Shown here: positions 17,305 through 26,294 of the stretch, piece after piece
Position numbering within the stretch: the stretch's first letter is position 1
Layout: each line of letters begins with the position of its first letter
Assembly: GCA_021154325.1 (NCBI GenBank)
Contig: JAJKIR010000011.1
Coordinates: 1 to 35,115, forward strand
Direction of reading: 5' to 3'
DNA from: Gemmatimonas sp.
Lineage (GTDB): Bacteria; Gemmatimonadota; Gemmatimonadetes; Gemmatimonadales; Gemmatimonadaceae
DNA: 35,115 bases
Translations under genes and position numbers: made by a program
The notes under the pieces: model-generated
What the model was told of the DNA's origin: nothing
The model's input: the letters and a program-made list of their open reading frames with translations, nothing else
The model's database searches: none

Positions 17305-17370
17305 AACGACAGATCGACGACGACCGGGCGGTGATCGGTCGGCCCAGTGCACGTCCACTTCCTCGAGGCC
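17302..17370 (-). pseudogene. Remnant of an EEP-family gene with a large internal deletion
   Basis: Two pieces of an EEP gene are fused. Bases 17344-17370 are identical over 27 of 27 positions to 9521-9547 and encode GLEEVDVHW. Bases 17302-17338 match 8913-8949 at about 32 of 37 positions and encode DHRPVVVDLSFG in another frame. In the intact gene these pieces are about 570 bp apart. Everything 5' of the first piece is missing. It is clearly a decayed duplicate, not a gene. The whole gap 17106-17404 holds only this, the short repeat and a weak promoter candidate. Confidence 0.8.
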
Positions 17371-17404
17371 GCGCGCGAGCGACGCGGGCGGCTACGCGTG
17401 CTCT

Positions 17405-18922
17405 TCACGGAACGTCCGGTCGAGGACGGTCAGTCAAGTCTGCGCTTGGTGATGATCGCGGTCCGGGATATTGCGCCGGCAGCGAGGCGACGAAGGTGCT
17501 GCCGTGCCCAAGCTCACTGTGGGCAATGAAAACGTCACCGCCAAGGAGGCGGGCGAGCTGGCGCGCGACCGGGAGACCGAGACCGGTGCCGTCCGATTCG
17601 CGCCGGAGTGGATGAGGCGCCCGCCAGAACGCGTCGAAGACGCGGCCCTGATCGCCAGCGGCGATGCCCCGCCCGGTGTCCGTGACCTCGAAGTAGATCT
17701 TCAGCGCCATCCCGATTCCCTCGAGGCGGACGATGAGCACAACATTGCCAACATCGGTGTACTTCACCGCATTCGTGACGAGGTTGACCAGTATCTGCCG
17801 GAGCTTGACGCGGTCCGTCTCGAGTGTGATCGCGACGTCGGGAACCTCGACGCGAATGCGCACGCCCTTGAGCTCCGCGATCGGCCTAACGATGTCGAGC
17901 GCTTCCTCGACGATGTCGGCGGCGATGATGCGCTCGAGATGAATATGTTCCTCTCCTGCCTCGAGCCGTGCGAACCCGAGCAAGTCCTCGATGAGCGACA
18001 GCACATGTTCGCTCGCTCGGCGGGCCCGCCGCAGATGCTCCTTCTGCACCGGCGTCACCTTGCCGACCATCTCCTCCGAGAGCAGATCCGTATAGCCGAC
18101 GACCGCCGTCAACGGCGTGCGTAACTCGTGAGTCATCGTGCGGAGGAACTGCCCTCGCGCTTGGATCGCGTGCTCGGCAATCTCGCGCGCACGGCGCTCG
18201 GCGGCCACGAGGTGACCGCGCATGATCGCCTGCGCACACATGACGCCAAGGGTGAGCACAAATGCGCGTTCGTCCTGGTTGAAGACACGGGGCGTATTCC
18301 ACGTCAGGCCGAGTACGCCGCGAAGGTGACCATTCGCCCAGACTGGGACCGCCGCCGCCGCAGACCCACCGGCCTTCAGCACTCCCTCGCCCCACGCGGG
18401 GTAGCGGCGCAACTCCATCTCCCCATTCAGAAACACCGGCTTTCCAGTGCGCGCTACTTCCGCGAGCGGCACTGGCGAATCGATCCGCAGCGGCGTCGGC
18501 ATGAATGCGACGTCGGGGATCCCGATGGCATGGACGAGAGTCAGCGTTTCTACGTGGCCTTCCCCCGTGTCCCGGGGCGCCTCGCCAGCGGGAAGTTGGG
18601 CCATTTGCGGCGGAGCGATGGGTACCGAGGCATCGCCTGCGCCGTTAGGCGGAAAGTTCCCGAGCGTCACGATCACGGCGCTCGTGGCGCCGAGCGCGGC
18701 GAGGGCGTGTCGCTCGACGATCTCGGCGGCCTGGTCTGGTGTGAGGGGATCCGTGAGTGAGCCGCTGAGCGCTGCGAGCGCACGAAGTTGGAGACTAGCG
18801 TCGGAGAGGCCGTCCTTTGCATCGTCCATCGGCTCGAGCAGCGACGCAGGCGGACTCGGCGGCGAGCTGCCCAATGAGGGGAACTCGGTACCGGACCGCG
18901 AAGCGGGAGGGACAGGGGCCAT
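17405..18922 (-). CDS. GAF-domain sensor histidine kinase
   Basis: A 505-residue soluble histidine kinase with no transmembrane segment. It has a GAF-like sensor (about 43-235), a short coiled linker, a HisKA domain with phospho-acceptor His265 in MTHELRTP, and an HATPase_c domain with N box LVNLVTNAVKYT (about 379-389), G1 DTGRGI (415-420) and G2 GTGLGL (445-450). The start at 18922 has AGGA upstream; the open frame continuing to 19411 covers the opposite small gene and lacks domain character. No response regulator is adjacent, so it is an orphan here. The signal bound by the GAF domain is unknown. The 310 bp upstream (18923-19232) shows no clear feature. Confidence 0.92.
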   Translation of the reverse strand: MAPVPPASRSGTEFPSLGSSPPSPPASLLEPMDDAKDGLSDASLQLRALAALSGSLTDPLTPDQAAEIVERHALAALGATSAVIVTLGNFPPNGAGDASVPIAPPQMAQLPAGEAPRDTGEGHVETLTLVHAIGIPDVAFMPTPLRIDSPVPLAEVARTGKPVFLNGEMELRRYPAWGEGVLKAGGSAAAAVPVWANGHLRGVLGLTWNTPRVFNQDERAFVLTLGVMCAQAIMRGHLVAAERRAREIAEHAIQARGQFLRTMTHELRTPLTAVVGYTDLLSEEMVGKVTPVQKEHLRRARRASEHVLSLIEDLLGFARLEAGEEHIHLERIIAADIVEEALDIVRPIAELKGVRIRVEVPDVAITLETDRVKLRQILVNLVTNAVKYTDVGNVVLIVRLEGIGMALKIYFEVTDTGRGIAAGDQGRVFDAFWRAPHPLRRESDGTGLGLPVARQLARLLGGDVFIAHSELGHGSTFVASLPAQYPGPRSSPSADLTDRPRPDVP

Positions 18923-19232
18923 ACGATCCTGGCAGGGGCGTCGCCAGAAGGGCCGATGTGGTGCGCGCTCATCGCGGCGCGCGTGCTGCGCTGGTGAAAG
19001 ACCCGCAGACAACGAAGTGTGCGGTATCCCACATTGTCGCGCAAGGCCGCACCGAGCGCGACGACCCTGTCGCAGGCCAGCCAAGCGGCCCCGCGACGGC
19101 AGGTGGCCAAGCGCCCGCGAGGATTGTCGCGTGAATCCCGTGATCACGATTAGAACGCTTGAATCTGCCGCCTGGCGCTCCGCGCGCGGGAAGGACATCC
19201 TTTGAGCTATATCCAACAGAGGCGGCCGTGAG

Positions 19233-19430
19233 GTGCATGCTCGCTCGTTTGCGTGGTTCATGACGGCGGTTGCTCTGGGTATGACCGTGGTGTCAGGGGC
19301 ACGGATCAGTCGTGGCTGGCCCGCCGGCACCAAGACGTACACGTTCTTGCTTGCGACGCTGGTGGTGATCGTCATCGCGATTCTGGCATGGCGACGAGCC
19401 AACGCGGTCACGCAACCGGCTCCAGATTGA
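19233..19430 (+). CDS. Small two-helix membrane protein
   Basis: A 65-residue protein with two hydrophobic segments (FAWFMTAVALGMTVVSGA and YTFLLATLVVIVIAILAW) separated by a short polar turn, ending in a basic then polar tail. The frame opens with GTG at 19233, with GAGGCGG about ten bases upstream; ATG at 19260 would cut into helix 1. It resembles the many small inner-membrane proteins of unknown role. The hydrophobic pattern makes a chance frame less likely. Confidence 0.5.
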   Translation: MHARSFAWFMTAVALGMTVVSGARISRGWPAGTKTYTFLLATLVVIVIAILAWRRANAVTQPAPD

Positions 19431-19452
19431 CCTTTTTTCCCTGCGCCGTCGT

Positions 19453-20301
19453 CTAGTCGCCTTTCGTCGCTCGCCAGCGGAAGGCGATTTCGGGGGTGTC
19501 GCGACGTGGACCGGCTTGCTTTCGCGGATCACTCCGAGCGCCTCCGCGCTGCCGGACACCTGGCCGGGCAGACTGGGCGGCCTGAGCCGCCGCGATCTCC
19601 TCCTGTACCGGTGGCGAGAGAAACAGGTCGGTGAGGTCTGGATTGAATTGCGTCCCGGCGCCCGCTGCAATGAGCTCGTCGGCTCTCCCGGTGGGGAGTG
19701 GCGCCTTATACCGACGACGATGGGTGAGGGCGTCGAAGACATCGGCAATCGCAACGATCCGGGCCTCAAACGGAATGGCAGTGCCGCGAAGACCACGCGG
19801 ATACCCTTTGCCGTTCCACCACTCATGGTGGGCTCGCACCGCCGCAGGCAGCTCCGGGTAGAATGACGCCAGCGGTGCGACCACCTCCGCGCCGCGATCC
19901 GCGTGGGTGGCGATCAGTCGGCGTTCCGATCTCGTGAGCCCGACGGTGCCTCGCATCACGTCGAAGAGCGCCCCATTGATCTTTCCGATATCGTGAAACA
20001 GTGCGACGCGCTCCACTCGATGCTGTCGCACTTCGCCCTGGTCGGCCGCCCGCGCGAGCACGACCGATGTGATGGCAACACGTCGCACATGCGCGCCGGT
20101 CTCCGGGTCGTTCGCGTCGATGGCATGCAGTAGCGATTCGAGTGCCGCTGCTGCCAGTCGCGCTACCAGGTGTGCCGCCCCCTCGTGGCCGCTCCTGCGG
20201 AGCGTCTCCGCCACCGCCGCTGGGTCCTGTTCCACCGCGGCTTCCGGATCGTCCGGCGGAACAGGGATCGCCGAATCGTCGGCGGGAAGACGCTCGCTCA
20301 C
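19453..20301 (-). CDS. HD-GYP domain protein, probable cyclic-di-GMP phosphodiesterase
   Basis: A 282-residue cytoplasmic protein. The HD-GYP core runs from about residue 55 to 235: AIDANDPETGAHVRRVA, HDIGK (HD at 103-104), HHEWWNGKGYP (GYP at 166-168), IVAIADVFDALTHRRRYK and TQFNPDL. All metal-ligand His/Asp positions appear present; the usual D-G before K-G-Y-P reads N-G. The C-terminal 45 residues are basic and low-complexity. GTG at 20301 is chosen because GGAG lies six bases upstream; the frame extends to 20406 without a ribosome site. No receiver domain is attached. It probably hydrolyses cyclic di-GMP, and the nearby GAF kinase may share its signalling context. Confidence 0.9.
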   Translation of the reverse strand: MSERLPADDSAIPVPPDDPEAAVEQDPAAVAETLRRSGHEGAAHLVARLAAAALESLLHAIDANDPETGAHVRRVAITSVVLARAADQGEVRQHRVERVALFHDIGKINGALFDVMRGTVGLTRSERRLIATHADRGAEVVAPLASFYPELPAAVRAHHEWWNGKGYPRGLRGTAIPFEARIVAIADVFDALTHRRRYKAPLPTGRADELIAAGAGTQFNPDLTDLFLSPPVQEEIAAAQAAQSARPGVRQRGGARSDPRKQAGPRRDTPEIAFRWRATKGD

Positions 20302-20427
20302 GCAGAACTCCACAGGATGGGGTCGGCGAACGGGGCGGCCGGGAGCCGATCGCCAACATCGCGACGATACACCAGGGACTACACGTGTTGCCCGAACAAT
20401 GCACAACGCGAGCCCCGTTTCGACTTG

Positions 20428-20634
20428 CTACGGTTGAATCCCCCGGAGCCATTGTGCGAGGGCACGGCGACGCTCCTTCACGGACAACTTCGAGAGTCGT
20501 GCGTGCCGCGCGATCTGGGCCCACGCGATGCCGCGAAGTCCCCGGTCACGATTGCGCCCGGAGGACAAATCGTCGCGTGTCGCTGCGGGCTTGGGCGCCT
20601 GCGGTCCTGCCTTGCCTTCGTCGGCCTTGTCCAT
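20428..20634 (-). CDS. Small basic protein of unknown function
   Basis: A 68-residue protein starting MDKADEGKAG. An acidic/Ala-Pro N-terminus is followed by a basic helical C-terminus (WAQIARHARLSKLSVKERRRALAQWLR). GGGAG lies five bases before the ATG, which decides the start over the frame opening at 20652. No family recognised. A basic helix could bind nucleic acid; that is a guess. The 128 bp between it and the VPS10-like gene show nothing notable apart from one GTTAGGC motif. Confidence 0.5.
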   Translation of the reverse strand: MDKADEGKAGPQAPKPAATRDDLSSGRNRDRGLRGIAWAQIARHARLSKLSVKERRRALAQWLRGIQP

Positions 20635-20762
20635 GGTGCTCCCTGTTTTCAATCTTTTAAACCTCGTCGGTTACGCGAGGGAGCGATAGGGCCGTATTGA
20701 GCCGACAGCGGTCTCGAGCTCGCGCACAAGCGAGCTCGTTAGGCCTCGGCAACGTCAGCCGC

Positions 20763-23700
20763 CTACTGACAACTCGCTGTCTTCAGCTCCTCCTTCGCGA
20801 GCGCGAGCGCGGCGCGCCCACGCGACTTGAGTGCCGCATTCAGCGTCGTCAGCTCCACCGTGCTGAGTCGCTGCCAGGACGCGATGACTTTCGCGAGATC
20901 CTGACAGACGGCCGCGTACGCGGCCACTGCCGCGGCGGTCGGCGCCATGTCGGCCTGCTCCTGCGCATTGAGCTGATTCGTCAGCACGCTGTTGATGCTC
21001 GTGAAGCTCGGCGCCGCCTGGCCGCCGCCAAATCGGCCCCGCCCGCGCGCCGCGTCCAGTCCGGCGAGGGTATCCAGCTGCGCGCCGAGTGCGGACGTGG
21101 AGTCCGCGGCACGCACGGAGTCTCGTAAGGCAGCTGCCAACCGCTGCCCTTGGTACGACAGCTCGATTCCCCGCATGATCTTCATCTGCAGCGCATGCTG
21201 CGCGCGGAGCTGCTCGAGCGTCGCCGGCGAGCGCGGATCGTTCCTGACCGTGAGTGTCGAGGTCGATGTGCGTCCGTCGACGGTCAACCGCAGCGTGTAC
21301 GTTCCGGGCAACACCAGCGCGCCCTCGGGCGATGGCGGCGTCTCACCCGGGTTGGCGTTGATCTCGAACGAATGGCTGAACGTCCGCGGCGAGTCGTAGC
21401 GGAGATTCCAGTTGGTGCGGTTCTCCCCCGCGTTTTTGGGGAGCGAGAAGGGCGGAGCGATCCAGAAGTTGGGCTCGGAGGGGCGTGCGGCTTCCGGTAC
21501 GGGCGTTCCCGGCGCGCTCGTCAGGTGCCTAACGACTGCGCCCGTCGCATCGACAACGTCGAGTGTCACCTCGCCGCGGGGCGCTGTGCCTAACCAGTAG
21601 TCGATGATCGCGCCCTCTGGCGGATTGAGCGCGTGCGGCACCTCGGGCGGGAAGGGCGTGTCCGCACCGACGTTTCTGCGCACGCGATACGCGTCTCCTG
21701 GCTTGAAGACGTGCGCCGCCTCGCTGGCGACGCTCGGGGTCAGCTGCCGCAGCGGCGAGATGTCGTCGATCACCCAGAAGCCACGGCCGTACGTGGTGAC
21801 AACCAAATCGTTGTCCTTGATGACCGCGTCGCGCACCGACGTGTTAGGCAGATTCTGCTGGAGCGGCTGCCAGTGCTCGGCGTCGTCGAACGAGACATAG
21901 ACGCCGCTCTCCGTCCCCGCGAAGAGCAGCCCTCTCTTCTGTGGATCCGCGCGCACGAAGCGCGCGAAGCTGCCAGACGGCTGGTGCTCGGGCAGCCCGT
22001 TCGTGACTCGCGTCCATGTCCTTCCGAAGTCGCGCGTTCGAAAGACGTAGGGCGTGTAGTCGCCGAGCCTGTAGAGGTCGAGCACGGCGTACGCCTCTCC
22101 TGCATCAAAGGGCGAGCCTTCGATCGAGAACACCTCTGCGCGCTCGACACGGGGCACGCCCTCGATGCTGGCGTCGCTCCACGTCTTGCCGCCGTCCTTC
22201 GTGACCTTGATCAGTCCATTGTTCGTGCCGACCCAGATCAACCCTGGGGCCGCGCTCGAGAGCGACATCGACATGATCGCGGCGTTGCTCGCCGGAGCGG
22301 GATTGTCGGAACGGGCAGCGAGTTGCGCGCCTCCCCGTGTTGTCACATCGCCGCTCAGTGCCGTCCAGTGCGCACCCGCGTCGGTCGTCGCCCACACCGA
22401 TTGAAATCCCGCGACCAGCATGTGCTTGTTCCACGGCGCAAATCGAATCGGCGAGTCGCTCGTCGAGCGCAGGTGCCGCGACGGATCCTGAGCAGGGCTG
22501 ACATTGATCCATTGCTCGCTGGGGTAGCTGATCTTCACGATCCCGCTCCCAGTCGAGTACACCGTGTTCGCGTCGAGCGGATCGGGCATGATCGTCCCCC
22601 ACTCCCACCCGGGCACCGGATTCCAATCGAGCGCGGTGATGGCGCCGAGGTTGCCGCGAATGCGCGTGCGAATAGCGCCGGCGTCCTGCTGGGTGCCGTA
22701 CACCCAGTATGGAAACGAGTTGTCCGTGGCGAGATGATAGATCTGCTCGGTCGACTGGTTGTACCACGAGCTCCACGTGTTGCCGCCGTCGAGCGAGACG
22801 ATCGCGCCCTGGTCGTAGCCGAAGAGAATGCGCTGGCCATTCGTCGGATCGATCCACATCTGCTGCGGGTCGTCGCCGCCAGGCGCACCCTTGAAGCCCG
22901 TGAACGTCTTGCCACCATCGTGGGAGACGTAGCTCGCCGTGTTGAGCGTGTAGACGAGATCCGGATTCTGCGGATCCACGTAGACGCCGCAATTGTAGCC
23001 GCCCTGACCGTTACGAATGCGCTGATCGTCGGCGGCCATCTGCCGCCACGTCGCGCCGCCATCGTCGGAGCGATACAGTCCCCAGTCGCCAATGACGAAG
23101 ACGCGCTGCGCGTTCGTGTTGTTCGCGACGGCGACCCACATCTTTCCCGTTAGGCGCTGCGGCAGTCCGCCGCCGGAAATCTCCGACCAGGTGACGCCGC
23201 CGTCGGTCGACTTGAAGAGCTTGGTGTTCGTCGGCCCGGTGGTGGCCCCGCGTCCGCCACCGAATGCTGGCGCTGTCGCTGGACCCGGCGGCGGAGGGGG
23301 TGTGTAGTGCGCAACGGTCGTCGCGAAGATGACGTTAGGCGTGTCGAACGCGCGCGCGAGCTTCTGCAGCCCCGTGCTGTCGTTCACGAAGAGCGTCTGG
23401 GTCCAGCTGGTGCCGCCATCCGTCGAGCGGAAGACGCCGCGTTGGTTGCTCTTCGCGTGCACGTCCCCCTGCGCACCGATGAGCACGATGTCGGGATTGC
23501 GTGGATCGACGAGGATTGTCGGGAGCTGCTTCGTGGCGTCGAGTCCGAGATGTCGCCATGTTCGTCCGGCGTCAGTCGACTTGTAGACGCCATTCCCCTC
23601 GTTGATGCCGCCGCCGGTGATGATGTCGCCAGTACCGACATAGATGATGTTCGGATCGGAAGGCGCGACTTCGACCGCGCCGATCGACGAGACTTCTTTC

Positions 23701-23981
23701 ACCGAATCGAAGATCGGATACCAGGTCTCGCCAGCGCTCGTGGTCTTCCACACGCCAGCCGCGGGCAGCCCGATGTAGAAAGTCCCCGGCCGCCCAATCG
23801 TGCCTGATACCGCCGCGACGCGTCCGGCGCGGAAGGGACCGAGGTTACGCCAGGTGAGGCCGGCGTACAGGCGAGGGTCGACCGTCGCGCTATTTTGAGC
23901 GCTCGCCGGCCAATCGGCGACGGCAAGAATAGTCAGCGCGATCGAAGCGCATATGGAAACTCGAATACGGAACGCCGGCAT
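20763..23981 (-). CDS. Secreted VPS10/BNR-repeat protein
   Basis: A 1072-residue exported beta-propeller protein. A signal peptide (VSICASIALTILAVADWPASAQ) is followed by a long array of Asp-box/BNR repeats: STDAGRTW, STDGGTSW, STDGGVTW, SDDGGATW, SHDGGKTF, SLDGGNTW, TTDAGAHW, TKDGGKTW and TRDFGRTW. This is the sortilin/VPS10-type arrangement often annotated as glycosyl hydrolase without evidence of catalysis. A C-terminal domain includes a beta-sandwich-like part (GTYTLRLTVDGRTSTSTLTV) and a helical tail. The start at 23981 places the signal peptide correctly; the open frame to 24440 is antisense to the DUF5916 gene. Function unknown; binding of a ligand or protein partner outside the cytoplasm is likely. 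Confidence 0.9.
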   Translation of the reverse strand: MPAFRIRVSICASIALTILAVADWPASAQNSATVDPRLYAGLTWRNLGPFRAGRVAAVSGTIGRPGTFYIGLPAAGVWKTTSAGETWYPIFDSVKEVSSIGAVEVAPSDPNIIYVGTGDIITGGGINEGNGVYKSTDAGRTWRHLGLDATKQLPTILVDPRNPDIVLIGAQGDVHAKSNQRGVFRSTDGGTSWTQTLFVNDSTGLQKLARAFDTPNVIFATTVAHYTPPPPPGPATAPAFGGGRGATTGPTNTKLFKSTDGGVTWSEISGGGLPQRLTGKMWVAVANNTNAQRVFVIGDWGLYRSDDGGATWRQMAADDQRIRNGQGGYNCGVYVDPQNPDLVYTLNTASYVSHDGGKTFTGFKGAPGGDDPQQMWIDPTNGQRILFGYDQGAIVSLDGGNTWSSWYNQSTEQIYHLATDNSFPYWVYGTQQDAGAIRTRIRGNLGAITALDWNPVPGWEWGTIMPDPLDANTVYSTGSGIVKISYPSEQWINVSPAQDPSRHLRSTSDSPIRFAPWNKHMLVAGFQSVWATTDAGAHWTALSGDVTTRGGAQLAARSDNPAPASNAAIMSMSLSSAAPGLIWVGTNNGLIKVTKDGGKTWSDASIEGVPRVERAEVFSIEGSPFDAGEAYAVLDLYRLGDYTPYVFRTRDFGRTWTRVTNGLPEHQPSGSFARFVRADPQKRGLLFAGTESGVYVSFDDAEHWQPLQQNLPNTSVRDAVIKDNDLVVTTYGRGFWVIDDISPLRQLTPSVASEAAHVFKPGDAYRVRRNVGADTPFPPEVPHALNPPEGAIIDYWLGTAPRGEVTLDVVDATGAVVRHLTSAPGTPVPEAARPSEPNFWIAPPFSLPKNAGENRTNWNLRYDSPRTFSHSFEINANPGETPPSPEGALVLPGTYTLRLTVDGRTSTSTLTVRNDPRSPATLEQLRAQHALQMKIMRGIELSYQGQRLAAALRDSVRAADSTSALGAQLDTLAGLDAARGRGRFGGGQAAPSFTSINSVLTNQLNAQEQADMAPTAAAVAAYAAVCQDLAKVIASWQRLSTVELTTLNAALKSRGRAALALAKEELKTASCQ

Positions 23982-24069
23982 GGTCGCTCTGGTGGAGGTC
24001 CAAGCCAACATATCCTCCGGTCTGACGGCCGCCAAATCAAGTCTCGGAGCTTGGAGCCTTCCCACGAAC

Positions 24070-26283
24070 GTGCGGCGGGTCATCGCCTTGTTTGTGCTGA
24101 TGGTCATGGCTGACGCGACCCTCGAGGCACAGTCGCCGGTCACCGCACAGTCTGGCAGCGCGGCGCGGCGCCGCTCCTCGGTGCGAATCGCCGCGGCGTC
24201 GAGTGTCCGGATCGACGGGCGCCTGACCGAAGCAGCGTGGAGCACGGCCGAGGCCATACCTGCGCTCACGCAAGTGGAACCGATGGAGGGTGCTCCGGCG
24301 TCAGCACCCACCATCGTGCGCGTGCTCACCACGATTGATGCGATCATCATCGGTGTGCGTGCCGATGACCCCGAGCCGTCCCGCATCGTCAGCTTCGCTC
24401 GCCAGCGCGATGCGACGTTGGATAGCGAAGACCACATCAAGATCGTCCTCGATACCTACATGGATGGACGGTCTGGCTATGTGTTCGCCGTGAATCCGAA
24501 TGGGGCGCGCTACGATGCGCTCATCACTAACCAGGGCGCTGGCGAGAACGCAAACTGGGACGCGGTGTGGGAGGCAGCCACGGCGCGTACTCCCACGGGT
24601 TGGTCCGCGGAGATCCTGATTCCAATCAAGAGTCTCCTCTTTCGGCCAGGCCTAACGGCTTGGGGATTCAACGTGCAGCGGCGTATTCAACGTCTTCAGG
24701 AGACCGACCGCTGGGCGAGCGCGGAGCGCGATTACAAGGTCACACAGACGAGTCACGCGGGACTGCTCACTGACCTTCCTCCGTTCCCGCTCGGACTCGG
24801 CTTGAGCATACGGCCTTCCATAACCGGAGGACGAGCGCGCGATGGCCCGCGGGCGCCGATGGAAGAGCAGGCTCGCCTGAGTCTCGACGCTACACAGCGA
24901 CTCGGTGCGAACACGCTCGCATCGCTCACGGCGAACACCGACTTCGCCGAGACCGAAGTGGATGCCCGGCAGGTAAACCTCACGCGCTTTCCGCTCTTCT
25001 TTCCCGAGAAACGCACGTTCTTTCTCGAAGGCGCTGACATCTTCGACTTTGGTCTCGGATTGACGTCGGATCTCGACGTGCTGCCCTTCTTCAGCCGACG
25101 CATCGGGTTGCTTGCGGGAGAACAGGTGCCGATCGACGCTGGTGGCAAGGTCAATGGCCGGATTGGTGGGACGAACTTCGGGGCGCTCGTCGTGCGCACG
25201 CGCGACGTCGACACGCTCCGGAGCGCCAGCACGATGTCCGTCGTGCGCGTGAAGCAGAACGTGCTCAGTGAATCGTCCGTCGGATTCATCGCGACGGCGG
25301 GTGATCCGCTGAGCCGAAGGAACAGCTGGCTCCTCGGCCCGGACCTGACGTATCAGACGTCGCACTTTCAGGGCGATAAGAATTTTCTCATCGGGGTGTG
25401 GGGGCTGGCCACCGGGCGTGAGGACCTTCGCGCGGGCGATCGCACGGCGGCGGGAATGAAAATCGACTACCCGAACGATCTCTGGGACATCTCGGCCAAA
25501 TACAAGCGCATCGGCGACGCGTTCGATCCATCGTTAGGCTTCGTGCCCCGGCCGGGCGTGCAGATAACAGACCTCACCGCTGACTGGCAGCCGCGCCCGA
25601 GTCGCCCGATCGGCCCACTGCACATCCGGCAGTGCTTCTGGGAAAACGAGCTGAGCTACGTCGCCGGCCTGACGGGAGGCTGGGAGAGCTACCGCTACTT
25701 CATGGCGCCGATCAACTGTCGTTTAGAGAGTGGTGATCGGTTCGAGTTCAACGTCATTCCCACCGGCGAGCGACTGTCGGCGCCTTTCGAAGTTGCGGAC
25801 GGTGTGACGATTCCAGCGGGAGGATATCACTTCAATCGCTTTCGCCTGGAGGGAGGCCTGGCGGCCAAGCGGCGATTCAACGCGCAGGCAACATGGTGGT
25901 TTGGCCAATTCTACGACGGCCGCCTCGATCAATATGAGCTGACCGGCGCGTGGAAGCCGTCGGCACTCGTCATTGTCGAGCTCACGGGCGAGCATGACGT
26001 CGGCCGGCTGCCCGAGGGAAGCTTTACGCAGGATCTCTACGGTACGCGGCTTCGGTTGAACGTCTCGCCGGACCTCCAGCTCACCAGCTTCGTGCAGTAC
26101 GACACCGAGTCCGACACCTTCGGTACCAACTCGCGTTTGCGATGGACGTTCAATCCGCTCGGCGAGCTGTTCGTGGTCTACAATCACAACTTGCGAACGC
26201 GCGATCCATTGACGTTGCGGCGAGAGCTCGTATTCGCGTCGAACCAGCTCCTCATCAAGGCTCAGTATGCCTTTCGATATTGA
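24070..26283 (+). CDS. DUF5916 protein with CBM9-like N-terminal domain
   Basis: About 737 residues. A short signal peptide (VRRVIALFVLMVMADATLEAQ) precedes a carbohydrate-binding-family-9-like domain (about 60-220; RIDGRLTEAAWSTAEAI, then VLDTYMDGRSGYVFAVNPNG) and a long C-terminal region typical of DUF5916 (NLTRFPLFFPEKRTFFLEGAD), which is beta-strand rich, ends KAQYAFRY, and is likely an outer-membrane barrel. The start is uncertain: GTG at 24070 gives a normal signal peptide, whereas the frame reaching 23953 would overlap the divergent gene. Molecular function unknown. It shares an 88-bp divergent promoter region with the VPS10-like gene. Confidence 0.9.
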   Translation: MRRVIALFVLMVMADATLEAQSPVTAQSGSAARRRSSVRIAAASSVRIDGRLTEAAWSTAEAIPALTQVEPMEGAPASAPTIVRVLTTIDAIIIGVRADDPEPSRIVSFARQRDATLDSEDHIKIVLDTYMDGRSGYVFAVNPNGARYDALITNQGAGENANWDAVWEAATARTPTGWSAEILIPIKSLLFRPGLTAWGFNVQRRIQRLQETDRWASAERDYKVTQTSHAGLLTDLPPFPLGLGLSIRPSITGGRARDGPRAPMEEQARLSLDATQRLGANTLASLTANTDFAETEVDARQVNLTRFPLFFPEKRTFFLEGADIFDFGLGLTSDLDVLPFFSRRIGLLAGEQVPIDAGGKVNGRIGGTNFGALVVRTRDVDTLRSASTMSVVRVKQNVLSESSVGFIATAGDPLSRRNSWLLGPDLTYQTSHFQGDKNFLIGVWGLATGREDLRAGDRTAAGMKIDYPNDLWDISAKYKRIGDAFDPSLGFVPRPGVQITDLTADWQPRPSRPIGPLHIRQCFWENELSYVAGLTGGWESYRYFMAPINCRLESGDRFEFNVIPTGERLSAPFEVADGVTIPAGGYHFNRFRLEGGLAAKRRFNAQATWWFGQFYDGRLDQYELTGAWKPSALVIVELTGEHDVGRLPEGSFTQDLYGTRLRLNVSPDLQLTSFVQYDTESDTFGTNSRLRWTFNPLGELFVVYNHNLRTRDPLTLRRELVFASNQLLIKAQYAFRY

Positions 26284-26294
26284 GCGGGGAGACG

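Noticed and set aside
18923..19411. N-terminal extension of the histidine kinase
   Set aside because: No domain character, overlaps the small membrane protein on the other strand, and a start with a ribosome site exists at 18922.
21633..23153. 506-codon plus-strand open frame
   Set aside because: It lies wholly antisense to the VPS10-like gene, whose BNR repeats are unmistakable; the peptide is Arg/Val rich with no domain, typical of GC-rich shadow frames.
23982..24440. N-terminal extension of the VPS10-like protein
   Set aside because: It would bury the signal peptide 150 residues inside and is antisense to the DUF5916 gene.
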